A stretch of 64,000 bases of DNA from Paenibacillus_V sp046244365 (GCF_046244365.1 NZ_CP176395.1:7564001-7628000); one strand, 5' to 3'. Counted from the stretch's first letter, positions 41,248-51,473 are shown. Made by a program: numbers and translations. Notes: generated by a model from the letters alone, not told the origin.

Positions 41248-41727
41248 CTATCCCGGTTGATCCTGATCGTCATGCCACACCATGATCGAATACGGATCGC
41301 GATGCTCTCTAGTCATAAATCCCAGTCGCTGGTAAAGCTTACTGGCGGGATTCGATTGTTCCACGCTTAGCCGAACCGTTTTCCGTTCTTTACGGGCCCG
41401 CTCCTGTAAACCACGAAGCAGCTCTGTGCCAATCCCGCGATTACGGTACTCCGGCATCAAAGCGATATCGACCAGAACGATTACGTCTTTTCCGTTGAAT
41501 ACCCGGTACTGGCCGGCGGGGTTTCCTTGCAGAAGCAACAGCCGATGTTCTGCGCCGGGATATTGCAGGCGATAGGATTGCTGCTGCACGGTAAACTGCA
41601 TACGGAGAAACGGTTCCGCTTCTGCGGCCCCCCAGCCCCAAGCGCTCATTTCGTTTGCCCGCGTTTCGGCGTACAGGTTAAATAGAAAAGCCTCATCAAC
41701 ATCCCTTGCTTCGCGTATCTCCAGCAT
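41248..41727 (-). CDS. GNAT family N-acetyltransferase
   Basis: A 159-residue acetyl-CoA-dependent acetyltransferase. IALMPEYRNRGIGTELLRGL contains the motif A pyrophosphate loop Q/R-x-x-G-x-G/A (RNRGIG). VRLSVEQSNPASKLYQRLGF then MTREHRDPYSIMVW is the usual motif B end. The substrate is unknown. I start at ATG 41727, nine bases after GGAG; two upstream in-frame candidates (a TTG and an ATG adding six or three residues) overlap that site. It precedes the tail-collar operon on the same strand with a 76-base gap and may be co-transcribed. Confidence 0.85.
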   Translation of the reverse strand: MLEIREARDVDEAFLFNLYAETRANEMSAWGWGAAEAEPFLRMQFTVQQQSYRLQYPGAEHRLLLLQGNPAGQYRVFNGKDVIVLVDIALMPEYRNRGIGTELLRGLQERARKERKTVRLSVEQSNPASKLYQRLGFMTREHRDPYSIMVWHDDQDQPG

Positions 41728-41834
41728 CTCTTTCATCTCCGCCAATTTTTTTCCATAAAATAACTATCGCTCTATTAACCATATCGAATATTACTAGAAT
41801 CAGTCAACGAAATCCGCGAAAATCGACAATATTT

Positions 41835-41851
41835 TTAAACAATCCTTAAAC
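41835..41851 (+). promoter_or_regulatory. Candidate Pho box upstream of phoX
   Basis: TTAAAC at 41835-41840 and again at 41846-41851 are spaced by 11 bases. This matches the spacing of PhoP-binding TTAACA-like direct repeats known in Bacillus subtilis. It lies about 190 bases before the phoX start. Only two of the usual four repeats are clear, so this is a candidate. Confidence 0.45.
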
Positions 41852-42037
41852 TTTATATGAAATACTACAAATATAAACATACTTCTTCTTTTATACCCCT
41901 TCTAGAGGTTGTTTAATAAGTTCCGTTTCATCCAACCTTCTCGGTGCTGGTAAGTCGGCTTTTTGAGCATGCACTTCTAGTGGTAAATGGAACTTTATGT
42001 TAATCTACTAAATATAACGCTCTCTTAGGAGGATACA

Positions 42038-43702
42038 ATGAGCTCGAAACAACTGTCCCGCCGCAAGTTTCTGGCGTATCTCGGTTCAAGCGCAGCCACC
42101 TTGGCGGCCGCCTCATCCGGCCTTTCCGTACTGATTAACGACGGCACCGCACATGCCGCCGAGCGTTTTTTCGACACGGCTACCGCTCCGGTCACTGGAA
42201 AAGGCATACTCGTCAAACCTTCGTCCAATGACGAACTGAATCTGCCCAGCGGCTTCAAGTATGACGTCATTGCAGCATATGGCGACCCAATCAACGAGAA
42301 AGGCGATACATTCGGCTACAACAACGCTTCGGCCGTCTTTCTTCCGATTGAGGGCTCCAGCGTGCACGGCTTGCTATACGTCAACCACGAATCGTCCCAT
42401 CCGGTCTGGGTGCATGGCGCTAGAGATAATGGCGTCTACTCGATCGATCAAACGAAAGCGTTCCTGTATCATCAAGGGGGATCGGTTTTGGAGGTGTACC
42501 GGGATACTGCCGGCGTTTGGCGAATGGATAAGACATCGGCTTACGCCAGACGGATTACCGGGCTCGAGCCTTTCGAGCTGACCGGTCCCGTTAAGGGAAC
42601 GAAATCGGTGCATCACGCAACCATCGTGCAGGGAACCTTCGCCAACCGATCGGGTGGGAAGACGTTGTGGGGAACCGTTCTTGCATGCGAAGGAAGCTAT
42701 GACGAAACATGCAGCAGCACGGGGCTCGTTCACGAGCATTACGGCTGGGTGGCGGAAATCGATCCCGCCGATCCTAAAGCCTTATTGCGCAAGCATACGG
42801 CGCTTGGCCGTCTGCATCATTCCGGTGCGGCAATGGGATTAAGCGAAGACGGACGTGTCGTCGTCTACATGGGCGATGTAATGAGGGACGCTTGTCTGTA
42901 TAAGTATGTAAGCAAGGGGAAATTCGACCCGGACCAGGGCAAAAGCAATTCGGCGCTGTTGACGGACGGAACGCTCTGGGCCGCCGATCTCGAGAACGGG
43001 AAGTGGATCGAGCTGACTGCTGAAGCGGCAAAACAGCTTCTGGAGCAGCCCGCGCACCAGCTTCCGCGCCAAATTCGCTATACGAAAGAACAACTGCGGG
43101 ACCTGCTCGCCGAACAATCGGACATCCTTACCTATGCCACAGAAGCCGCTCTTATCCTCGGCGCTACGCCGCTGGACAGTTTGGGTGATTTGGCGCTTCA
43201 TCCGGCGGATCAAAGCTTATTCGTCGCTTTCACGAATAACGCTTCGCACGGCAACATTCACGGACATCTATTACGGGTTATTGAGAAAAACGGCGACTTA
43301 GGCGCAGCCGAGTTCGATTTCGAGCTAGCAGCCGCGGGCGGGCGTCAAAGCGGTTTTAGCTCGCCGGGGGCGATCTCCTTCGATCGAAGCGGCAAGCTTT
43401 GGATGGCAACGAATATCGCTTCCGATAAGCTTAGCAAAGGAAGCTTCCGCTCCTTCCAAAACAACGGCATATACGTGCTGCCGCTGGAGCAGGAGGATGA
43501 ATCTGTCTCGCAATTCGCATCGGCTCCCGTCGAGGCGGCACTGGCAGCCCCGACGTTTACACCGAACGAGCAGACATTGTTCATTTCCGTCCTTCATCCG
43601 GGCGACGCCAGTAAAGACAAATCCCATCCATCCAGCCTATGGCCTCACCGGTCCGGCGACAGCATACCTCGCTCGGCTTTGGTCGCGGTAACGGGCATCT
43701 GA
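42038..43702 (+). CDS. phoX: Tat-exported PhoX-family alkaline phosphatase
   Basis: A 554-residue PhoX (DUF839) family phosphatase, a Ca/Fe-dependent monoesterase exported folded. The N-terminus has a twin-arginine signal (SRRKFLAYLG) with a hydrophobic stretch to about residue 30. GDTFGYNNASAVFLPIEG and HGLLYVNHESSHP are conserved near the start. Other family blocks are ACEGSYDETCSSTGLVHEHY, GRLHHSGAAMGLSEDGRVVV and YMGDVMRDACLYKYVS; FSSPGAISFDRSGKLWMATN is near the end. It probably frees phosphate from organic phosphates outside the cell under phosphate starvation. AGGAGG precedes the ATG, and a candidate Pho box lies upstream. Confidence 0.88.
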   Translation: MSSKQLSRRKFLAYLGSSAATLAAASSGLSVLINDGTAHAAERFFDTATAPVTGKGILVKPSSNDELNLPSGFKYDVIAAYGDPINEKGDTFGYNNASAVFLPIEGSSVHGLLYVNHESSHPVWVHGARDNGVYSIDQTKAFLYHQGGSVLEVYRDTAGVWRMDKTSAYARRITGLEPFELTGPVKGTKSVHHATIVQGTFANRSGGKTLWGTVLACEGSYDETCSSTGLVHEHYGWVAEIDPADPKALLRKHTALGRLHHSGAAMGLSEDGRVVVYMGDVMRDACLYKYVSKGKFDPDQGKSNSALLTDGTLWAADLENGKWIELTAEAAKQLLEQPAHQLPRQIRYTKEQLRDLLAEQSDILTYATEAALILGATPLDSLGDLALHPADQSLFVAFTNNASHGNIHGHLLRVIEKNGDLGAAEFDFELAAAGGRQSGFSSPGAISFDRSGKLWMATNIASDKLSKGSFRSFQNNGIYVLPLEQEDESVSQFASAPVEAALAAPTFTPNEQTLFISVLHPGDASKDKSHPSSLWPHRSGDSIPRSALVAVTGI

Positions 43703-43713
43703 AATTTGCGGGC

Positions 43714-43758
43714 AAAAAGCTTGCCAAAGGTGAATTCGACCTTTTGGCAAGCTTTTTT
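43714..43758. terminator. Bidirectional rho-independent terminator between phoX and the NAT gene
   Basis: AAAAAGCTTGCCAAA-GG at 43714-43730 pairs with CC-TTTTGGCAAGCTTTTTT at 43740-43758, giving A- and T-runs on both sides. It can serve both convergent genes. Confidence 0.9.
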
Positions 43759-43863
43759 ACATGCAATGCAGCATCTGGTTGTCTCTTAAAACAAATAGCA
43801 GCCTTGTCATCGCTAAAGGAAAATAATCGGCCCGTGCCAACGGCCCCAGGCGGTAACAACAAG

Positions 43864-44640
43864 CTAAATCACAATTCCGAAATGCACACGCAGGGCTTCT
43901 TTATATTCCTCTTCCGACTGCGGGGTGAACGCGCGAACGCCTTCCTTCGTAAAAATGCGGAACTCCTCGCCTGCGATCGTATTGCGTCCTTCCCGCGTGC
44001 GGATGGCGACCATTTTCATCTGCGTGAAAATGGAATCCGGCGCATGTTCGCACCAAAAGGAAGCCATCGTATAATCCTTCGGCAGCTGCGGCTCCTCGGT
44101 GAACGAGTAGAGCTTGCTCCACTCCCCGTGCTTCAGCTCGCACAGCATCCAGCCGAAATACGCATCCCGCTCCAAGCGGTAGCGCTCTTCGCCTTGCTCA
44201 TGCTCCAGCAGCTCAACCATCTGAATCGGCCTGCGAGGCACGATTCCCCCCACGCCCACATCGCACAAGTAGAAGGCGCCTTCGGCTTCGACCTTCAGCA
44301 CTTGATGGCGGCGCTTCGGCGGTGCGTTCGGCTCGTCGCGCCAGAAACGGGCGAACAAGTCCGTGACCGGGTAGCCGAGCTCGCGCAGCAGCCAGCCGAA
44401 CAAGGCGTTCAGCTCGAAGCAATAGCCTCCGCGCCCGCGTACGACGATCTTATCGTGCAGCGAGGGAATTTCCAGCGACAGCGGAATGCGGTTTAGAATA
44501 TCCAGGTTCTCGTACGGCACCGCGTGCAAATGGCTTTCCTGCAGCTCGGCTAGCGCCGCCGCGCTTCCGTCCAGCGGGCCGCTATAGCCGATGCGCTCCA
44601 AGTAAGCGCGCACCTCGGGCTTCAATTGGCGGTCGTTCAT
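43864..44640 (-). CDS. nat: Arylamine N-acetyltransferase
   Basis: A 258-residue NAT enzyme that transfers acetyl groups from acetyl-CoA to arylamines and hydrazines. The Cys-His-Asp triad is intact: Cys74 in RGRGGYCFELNALFGWLL, His112 in KRRHQVLKV and Asp127 in FYLCDVGVG. VPYENLDI near residue 41 is also typical. ATG 44640 follows AAAGGAG by eight bases, removing eight residues from the longest frame. It is monocistronic. It may detoxify aromatic amines, although some homologues serve in biosynthesis. Confidence 0.92.
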   Translation of the reverse strand: MNDRQLKPEVRAYLERIGYSGPLDGSAAALAELQESHLHAVPYENLDILNRIPLSLEIPSLHDKIVVRGRGGYCFELNALFGWLLRELGYPVTDLFARFWRDEPNAPPKRRHQVLKVEAEGAFYLCDVGVGGIVPRRPIQMVELLEHEQGEERYRLERDAYFGWMLCELKHGEWSKLYSFTEEPQLPKDYTMASFWCEHAPDSIFTQMKMVAIRTREGRNTIAGEEFRIFTKEGVRAFTPQSEEEYKEALRVHFGIVI

Positions 44641-44845
44641 CGTATCGTCTCCTTTAGCCTGCAAGTCTTTCCGTATTGGCGGTAAGCCTGCGTTCTTTAA
44701 GGAAAGGTTCGATACCGGAACGCTAAAATCCTTCCGGCGCCCAACGGAATATACGGGGAGGCGCCGTCTTTAAAGGTGAACCGCGTTTGCCGGGAAAGGG
44801 AACGAATCAGCGGCGATTTGCGATCCGGATCGGCCATTCGCACCA

Positions 44846-44877
44846 AAGACCGCCCTCCTTGCCGGAGATGCGGTCTT
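44846..44877 (-). terminator. Hairpin downstream of the heparinase gene, probable terminator
   Basis: AAGACCGC at 44846-44853 and GCGGTCTT at 44870-44877 pair, with CTCC/GGAG continuing inside. On the minus strand TTT follows. It starts 18 bases after the stop of the large lyase. Confidence 0.65.
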
Positions 44878-44894
44878 ACGGCTCCTAGCGGCGG

Positions 44895-47800
44895 TTACAC
44901 CGCCGTTTGCAGGACGTCAAACCGGATCCAAATGTTTTTGGACAACGGGTTTTTCTCGCCCCTGTCGACGATCTTGATCGTATGCACGCCGAGCGGCAGC
45001 GTCCCCGTATCCCAGATTTGCTGCTTGATCAGACCGGTGCCGCCGTAATAGTAATCGTACGTGGTACGAAGAACGCCATCCACGTATATGTCGGCGAGCG
45101 CGCCGTTCGAGGCCCTGGTGCCGTAAATGACGGCCTGCGTACCGTAGAACGGAATTTCCACGGTCGAGTTTGCCGCCGTCCCGACATGCTCGGTGCCCCC
45201 GTGCATCCGGGTATCCGACACCGTCATCCAGCTTCCGCTATAGGAAGCGAGCGGACTCGCATTGTCGATCGCGGCGGGCGCCGTGCCCAAAACCGCTATC
45301 GGGGCGGAGCCCGCAGACACCGCGCCGGTCTGGCCTACCGCATACGCTTTATACAGGCCCGGCGCCAAACCCGCGGTATCGAACGATACCGGAACGCCCG
45401 CTGACGCATGTAATGCCTTCAGGCCATACACGGCTCCGTTCACCGTGACGACGGCCTGCTCAAGCGCAGACTTTGTTGCCGCCGTTGCTGCCGGCACCAG
45501 ATACAGCGAGCCGTTCTCGGAGCTTGTCGCCGCAACCGGCATTCCAGCCGCAATCGGACCGGCCGTGACGGACGAAAGCACCGGCGGGACAAGACCGAGA
45601 TCGGTCACCTGAAGCGCATCGAGCGTAATGAAGATGCCGTTAGCCGCCGCATTCTTTTCCCCGGTCGCGACAATTTTCATCACATGGACACCCGGCTGCA
45701 GCTGACCCGTATCGAACAGCTCCTGCTTCGTCTGCAGCGTCGCGTTGTACAGATCGACTTTGGCGGCGAACACGCCGTCTACATAGACGTCCGCTTTGCC
45801 GTAAACGGCGTTGCGGGCGCCGATCCATTTGGCCCGGGAGCCGTAGAACGGAATCGTAACGGAAGCGCCTATGTCCCTGCCCAGCTGCATTTGCCCGCCG
45901 ACGTAGGAGCCGGCGGCCGTTTGCCAGGTTCCGGCGTACGCCAAAGCCGGATGATTATCGTCGACCGTACCGGCTCCCGCCTCGATAACCGTTACCGGAA
46001 CAGGCGCCGGCGTGAGATTGCCTGCGAGATCCCGCGCATACAACCTGTATTTCCCGAGCGCGAAGCCCTCGGTTGCGAGCGATACGACCGTATCGGCCGC
46101 AGCATCCGCTGCCGAACCGTTCGGGCCTGCCGCAGCCGCTTCCAACGCGGCGGCGTTCGCAGCCGTTCCTTCCGGCACGAGGTAGAGCCTTGCCGGCTCT
46201 ACGCTGGAAGCCTCGACGGGCTGACCCCTCAGCACGTAAGGCCGGGGCACGTTAAGCTCGGGCGCTACGGTGTCCGTCATGACCAGCGGCACATAGACGC
46301 TCTGGCCTACCGTGAGCGTAAACGCATCCGAAATCGCTCTCGTGTAGCCCGGCTTCGCGACGACTACGCGCTGCGTGCCGATCGGCGCATGCGGCATGAG
46401 GAACGCCCCCGCCGCATCCGTCGTTACGGAGCCGGTCGCATAACCGGCTAGCTTAACGGTTGCGCCCGCTACAGGCCCGCTGCCGGCGACATACACGCTG
46501 CCGGTTACCGTTCCGGTCGGCGTCTCGTCGCGTTCGCTTCGGTACAAGGTCAACGTGTATGGCGTCGTTTCCCCGTTCGAGGCCGTAACGCCGATCGTCA
46601 GCGGATTGGCGCCGACCTGCAGCGGCACCGTCATCTGCGCGGCGCTGCCGTAAGACCGGCCGCCCGCCGTCATGACGGAATCGGGCAAATACGTCGCAGC
46701 CGTTACGCCGATCGATGCCGTTTCGTTCCCGACCATGACGGCGTAATCGAATACTCCGGGCGAGAACGGCGGACTTAACGTGCCGGCGTCCGCCGTCAAC
46801 CCGGCCAGAGCGGAAGCCGGAAGCGACTCAACCTCCGCTTCCCCGTGCCGGTAGCCCTCCGCATGAACGGCGATCCGTCTCGGCCCGATTCCCGTTACGG
46901 CGCCGACCGCAATCGCAACGGCTCCGGGCGAAACCGAATATTGCCCGGAAGCGAGCGGCATTCCGTCCACCGTCACGCCGGTAATCGCGGCCCGCCAAGC
47001 CGCATCGTCCGCGAAGCTCGCCGTGAACGGCCCGCCCGGATGGATGACGCCGCCCGAGAGCGAAGGAGGCGCGGACAGATGCGTTTTGATCTCGAGCTCC
47101 CTGACCCCGAACTTATAGTTCGTCGATTTCGGATCTTTGCCGCTGTTGACGAACGTCAGCGTATGCTTGCCGGCGGACAGGGCGGCGGTACCGAGCTGTT
47201 GGATCGCCGCCCCTGCGCCCGCGCTGCCGTAGAAATTGAATGTGGTCAGCGGATTCCCGTCAAGCAGAATGTCATAAATACCGTAGCTGGCTGCCTGAAA
47301 CGGCCGGAGCGCGATATCGTACGTCTCGGCGGCAGGCGCAATGAAATCGAACGCGATTCGCTCGCCTGCCTGATTGGCTTCCACCTGTACGGTGTTGGAG
47401 CCGGCGACGTATAAAGTGCCGACGGTTTGCTCCGAGACCGGCAGATCGACGAAGCTCGACGCCGCGAACGTCCGGTGCTGGGACGAGAAGAGCAGGCTTG
47501 CCGTCCTCGTTACGCCGTTCCATTCGACCGCTGCCGTAATCGTTGCCGTTCCGTCGCCCGCCGCCGTGACGCTACCCGCCGAATCGACCGTCAGCACCGA
47601 CGGATCGCTGCTCGCATAAGCAATGTTCGTAGCCCACGCCGGTGCGAAGCTGCCGTCCCGCAGCAAGCCTCTAACCTGCACGGACGCCTTCTCGCCCTTC
47701 AGCAAGCTGCGCTTCTGCGCCTGCAGGGTGACGGACTGAAGCGGATTCGCATCGTAAAGGCTTACGTTATCGATGCGGAACGTATGCGGGCCGGTCCATG

Positions 47801-50800
47801 CTTTCATCGGATAATAATTCATTCGCGACGTACCGTCCGCGTGAATCTCGAAGCCCGGGTCGTATTCGGCGAAGACGATAACCGTTTGGCCGGTTGCCGG
47901 CTCCGTCACGATATCCCCGATCAAATACCCGTTCGTAGTCCCGTCCGGATGGGTCAGGACGACATATTTGCCGCGGAGGGCGGCCGCCTCCGATTCCCCG
48001 ATCGGCGTGCCTGCGACAATGCCGTCATACGGATCGCCGTTCATGATCCGCTTCGTTGCCGCAACGGTTCCGGTTACAGGGCCGCCGCCGATTACCGTTT
48101 TATTTCCTTTGGAAAGCTCGGTCCCCGCAATCAGCGCCATCGATTGCACGACGCCGTCTACAAGACGGATGAAGCCCATCTGCCCGCGCAGCGTCATATC
48201 GTCTACGATGAGCGGCGAGACCGATCCTTCCGGAGCGCTCAAAATGATATCCGTCGTGTTGCCGTAGGTCACTTTCACCGCTACGGCTCCCTCCGGCGCG
48301 GACGAAGGCTGAAGCCGGTCGACCGACTCGATTTTGGGCCCCGTTCCTTTATAAGGCTCCATAGCCGTCACGAACGTGCTTTTCAGGTCGGCGCCCTCGC
48401 GTCTCAGCACGAGCTTCGGCATGTCGTATTTCACCGCTTCGTCGTTCGTGTCCTTGCTCTTGCCGGACAGCCGCGTAGCGCGTATGGACGGGGAACGGGC
48501 CAAATACAGCTCGTTCTCGCCAGGCTCCAGCAAGCCGGTGATTTTCATTTTGGCCTGCTCCGTACCCGCGGTCGACGTCACCAGCGTCACGTCGTACCGG
48601 TCGTCCTGCAGCTGCGCTTTCTTAACGTCCTTCACGAAAATGTAGCCGTAATAGTTTCCTTCGGCGCTTCCCGTCTCGTTGAACTGCTCCGGCTCCTGCA
48701 CCCGGGTGCCCGGCGGCAGCAAATACGGGCCGTACGGGTCGAGCGCCAAGTCCGTTTGGAAGACCGCATCCCGGTTGGCGTCGCCCTGCAGCGTATATTC
48801 GTGGCGGCTGCCTCCCGACACCCGGAACAAATCTAGCACGTAGCCTTGACCGCTCTCCGAGCCCGGGAACGAAATATGCCACGGCTCCCGGCTGTACTGC
48901 TCCGTCTCCGGATAGGCGTTCTCCTGGTCGGCGCGCATCACCTGGACGGGTCCCGCCGGTGCGAACGTTTCGACGCTTCCTCCATGTTTGGAGACGGCGT
49001 CCACTATCGCATCCTTGCCGTCGACGACGACCGTGTTATGCCCCATCGTGGAAAGCGTGAACGCCCTGTATTTCGTATACGTGTAGCCAAGATCGGGCAG
49101 CAGCTCCTGCCCTTCCGCGAACAGATTCAGCTGAAGCGGATCGTAATGGTTGTGGCCGTATTTCGGCTGGAACTGTAAATACAGCTGAGACTGCGCCGTT
49201 CCCGTGCCGGACGAAAGCCTGCCGATTCCGGCTGCCGGCATGAGCATCGAGCCCACGTCGAGCCGGGGCGAGGCGGCTTTGTCCGAAGCCCAAGAATCCT
49301 GGATCGGCAGCAAGCTTCCGTTCGGATAAACCAGTATGTTGTTGTTGTCCAGCGACTTGCGGATCAGCGGATAATCCTTCGAGAAATTCAGCTCGTCATA
49401 CCTGATGCCGGTGCGGGGCGACTCGTAGCCGGCCGGATCGCTGTAGCCCTCCACCGCCTTGACCGCTGTCTCGAGCCCGCCCGTCGACTGCACGTGGTAC
49501 GACGGCGCGACTTCCTTCCAATAGCCGTCCGACAGGAACTGCGTTTCCACGTAATCCCGCATCCATTCGACGGCCGTATGAATGTAATCCGGCTCATCGA
49601 CAGCCTTGCCTGCGGCGATCAGTCCCAGCCACTGCGTATAGTTCATGTTGCCGAGCGTCTTCGGATAGCTGAGCACGTATTCCACTGACGGAGCGACCAT
49701 TCGCTCGGTCAGCAGCTTCTCCACGTCAGCGCCGACTTCCTGGCTGAGCACCTGCAAGGCATTCGTCTTCTTGACCGATTGCAAAGCGTTCATCAGCGGC
49801 TTCAAATTGTACAGATCCGCCACGGACCAGCGGTACCACATGCCTCCCCAATAGTTGAACGGCGGACCCGCCGTTATATTTATCGGGTAGTTGCGCCAAA
49901 TGTAGTCCGTCGTCGGTACGTACCCCTCATACACCTGAGCGAACCGGTACAAGAGACGAGCCGCGCCGAGCGGATCGGTTTTGGCGATGCGCTCGGTTTC
50001 GGCGAGCGTATATTCCTTCTGCAAATACCACAGCTGTCCGGACAGAAAATATTGCTTGCCGTCCGCATCCTCGTAGTACGGATACTCCAGCGTCTCGCCC
50101 TTTGCATTGACGGCTGTAGCCGTATGCGTCTCGGGGTACTGCGCATTCGGATAGACGGTTCCGGTTTTCGTTGCGATCATGCTTTTCTTGTCGGCCGTCA
50201 GCGTGTACAGCAGCTCGGGATGAAGCTCCGGCATTTCGGGCAGCCCCGTAAAGCGGAAGCCGACCTTGTCCGGAACGAGGTCCAGCAGCTTGAGCACTTC
50301 CGCGGAAGCCGGGGCGGGAGCCACCTCGGTTTTCGTCCCGGCCGGCGCCGTTGCGTTGGCCAAATGAAGTCCGGCCCGAATCATGTCGTCGCGGTCAAAC
50401 GTCATAATGGTAAAAAAAGCGTCATTCGGCTTATCTTCCCGATAAGCCAGAACCTGCAGCTCCATCATCCCGTATTCCAGCGCGCCTGGATGCTCGAACG
50501 TCAGCACGCTGCGGCTGCCCGCTTTGACATGCGACACTTGATCGAGCGCTTGCCAGTCTCCGCTCGGCGTTTTCCACTTGAGCGCAAACTTCGTTTTCGC
50601 GGGATTGACGACGTTCTGCCGGTTGAACGACAGCTCCTTGGACGTAAAGCTTTTGTACTGAAAATCGGCTTCCTCCGGCGTCCACGGCTGTCCGGCAGGC
50701 GGTCGCTCAAAAAACACGCTTCCCAGGCGGCCTTCATCCACCGCGTTTACTTTGAAAATAGGGGTATTGCCGGTGTCCCAGAACGTGGACGTGCGAATCG

Positions 50801-51473
50801 GCACCCAGGACAGCATCGGCTTCGTGTTCAGATGATGCACATGCACGACGTTCATGCGCCATTCGGTTCCGGGCTGCACGGCTCCTCCCGCAGAGAAAGC
50901 CGACAGCGGTACGGCAACCTCCACCGACGTTTTGCCCGCAAGCTCCGACGTTCGGTACGTGAACGTGTCCACCTGCACCCGCTGCGGATTTTCTTTGACG
51001 ATCTCGCGTCCTACGTTGTAATCCGTTATCGACGGCGTAGCCAAAGAGGTTACCGGAACCGTCACCACGTAATGAAGCTCCCCCGCCGACTGCGGGCTGA
51101 CGAGAAACTCGACTTTTTCCAAAATCGCTTTCTCTTCGGATCCGAAAGTGCCGCCGATGTACAGATTCGACTCGTCGTACGTTACTTTGTATGACGGGCC
51201 GTCCGCCACCGGTTCGTTATAGAACGGCGTTCTAAAGTCATCGAGCACCGCCGAGCCGCTCCAAGCGCCGTCGCTCAGCGTACCGTCGATTGCCGGCGCG
51301 GCCGCCGCCTTCGGAATGACCTTCCATTTATTGCTGTACATCGTAATAGGCGCCTCCGTTGTTCCCGACGTTTCCTGCTGCTCCCCGCCCTTGGCGGACG
51401 CGGCTTCCTGCCGCATCAAGCCGCCTGGTATGCCTAGCGCCAGAACCAGCATGCAAATGAGCCATTTTCGCAA
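44895..51473 (-). CDS. Very large secreted heparinase II/III-type polysaccharide lyase
   Basis: A secreted protein of 2192 residues. Order: signal peptide (about 1-27); CBM9/DOMON-like sugar-binding domain (about 50-240, APAIDGTLSDGAWSGSAVLD); alpha/alpha-toroid region (about 440-740); and a heparinase II/III-like beta-sandwich from about 755 with the key block PKYGHNHYDPLQLNLF and STMGHNTVVVDG. Next come a Big_2 domain (about 1245-1325), a CBM-like domain, an HID1/DUF1533-like domain (about 1475-1555), a cadherin-like beta-sandwich and a carboxypeptidase-regulatory-like domain. A duplicated pair (LYLVP-type domain plus PFYG/YVDG-type CBM) ends the protein. It should cleave an acidic polysaccharide by beta-elimination; the polymer is unknown. 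There is no wall anchor. TTG 51473 is the start, eight bases after AAGGAGG. It ends the importer operon. Confidence 0.85.
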   Translation of the reverse strand: MRKWLICMLVLALGIPGGLMRQEAASAKGGEQQETSGTTEAPITMYSNKWKVIPKAAAAPAIDGTLSDGAWSGSAVLDDFRTPFYNEPVADGPSYKVTYDESNLYIGGTFGSEEKAILEKVEFLVSPQSAGELHYVVTVPVTSLATPSITDYNVGREIVKENPQRVQVDTFTYRTSELAGKTSVEVAVPLSAFSAGGAVQPGTEWRMNVVHVHHLNTKPMLSWVPIRTSTFWDTGNTPIFKVNAVDEGRLGSVFFERPPAGQPWTPEEADFQYKSFTSKELSFNRQNVVNPAKTKFALKWKTPSGDWQALDQVSHVKAGSRSVLTFEHPGALEYGMMELQVLAYREDKPNDAFFTIMTFDRDDMIRAGLHLANATAPAGTKTEVAPAPASAEVLKLLDLVPDKVGFRFTGLPEMPELHPELLYTLTADKKSMIATKTGTVYPNAQYPETHTATAVNAKGETLEYPYYEDADGKQYFLSGQLWYLQKEYTLAETERIAKTDPLGAARLLYRFAQVYEGYVPTTDYIWRNYPINITAGPPFNYWGGMWYRWSVADLYNLKPLMNALQSVKKTNALQVLSQEVGADVEKLLTERMVAPSVEYVLSYPKTLGNMNYTQWLGLIAAGKAVDEPDYIHTAVEWMRDYVETQFLSDGYWKEVAPSYHVQSTGGLETAVKAVEGYSDPAGYESPRTGIRYDELNFSKDYPLIRKSLDNNNILVYPNGSLLPIQDSWASDKAASPRLDVGSMLMPAAGIGRLSSGTGTAQSQLYLQFQPKYGHNHYDPLQLNLFAEGQELLPDLGYTYTKYRAFTLSTMGHNTVVVDGKDAIVDAVSKHGGSVETFAPAGPVQVMRADQENAYPETEQYSREPWHISFPGSESGQGYVLDLFRVSGGSRHEYTLQGDANRDAVFQTDLALDPYGPYLLPPGTRVQEPEQFNETGSAEGNYYGYIFVKDVKKAQLQDDRYDVTLVTSTAGTEQAKMKITGLLEPGENELYLARSPSIRATRLSGKSKDTNDEAVKYDMPKLVLRREGADLKSTFVTAMEPYKGTGPKIESVDRLQPSSAPEGAVAVKVTYGNTTDIILSAPEGSVSPLIVDDMTLRGQMGFIRLVDGVVQSMALIAGTELSKGNKTVIGGGPVTGTVAATKRIMNGDPYDGIVAGTPIGESEAAALRGKYVVLTHPDGTTNGYLIGDIVTEPATGQTVIVFAEYDPGFEIHADGTSRMNYYPMKAWTGPHTFRIDNVSLYDANPLQSVTLQAQKRSLLKGEKASVQVRGLLRDGSFAPAWATNIAYASSDPSVLTVDSAGSVTAAGDGTATITAAVEWNGVTRTASLLFSSQHRTFAASSFVDLPVSEQTVGTLYVAGSNTVQVEANQAGERIAFDFIAPAAETYDIALRPFQAASYGIYDILLDGNPLTTFNFYGSAGAGAAIQQLGTAALSAGKHTLTFVNSGKDPKSTNYKFGVRELEIKTHLSAPPSLSGGVIHPGGPFTASFADDAAWRAAITGVTVDGMPLASGQYSVSPGAVAIAVGAVTGIGPRRIAVHAEGYRHGEAEVESLPASALAGLTADAGTLSPPFSPGVFDYAVMVGNETASIGVTAATYLPDSVMTAGGRSYGSAAQMTVPLQVGANPLTIGVTASNGETTPYTLTLYRSERDETPTGTVTGSVYVAGSGPVAGATVKLAGYATGSVTTDAAGAFLMPHAPIGTQRVVVAKPGYTRAISDAFTLTVGQSVYVPLVMTDTVAPELNVPRPYVLRGQPVEASSVEPARLYLVPEGTAANAAALEAAAAGPNGSAADAAADTVVSLATEGFALGKYRLYARDLAGNLTPAPVPVTVIEAGAGTVDDNHPALAYAGTWQTAAGSYVGGQMQLGRDIGASVTIPFYGSRAKWIGARNAVYGKADVYVDGVFAAKVDLYNATLQTKQELFDTGQLQPGVHVMKIVATGEKNAAANGIFITLDALQVTDLGLVPPVLSSVTAGPIAAGMPVAATSSENGSLYLVPAATAATKSALEQAVVTVNGAVYGLKALHASAGVPVSFDTAGLAPGLYKAYAVGQTGAVSAGSAPIAVLGTAPAAIDNASPLASYSGSWMTVSDTRMHGGTEHVGTAANSTVEIPFYGTQAVIYGTRASNGALADIYVDGVLRTTYDYYYGGTGLIKQQIWDTGTLPLGVHTIKIVDRGEKNPLSKNIWIRFDVLQTAV

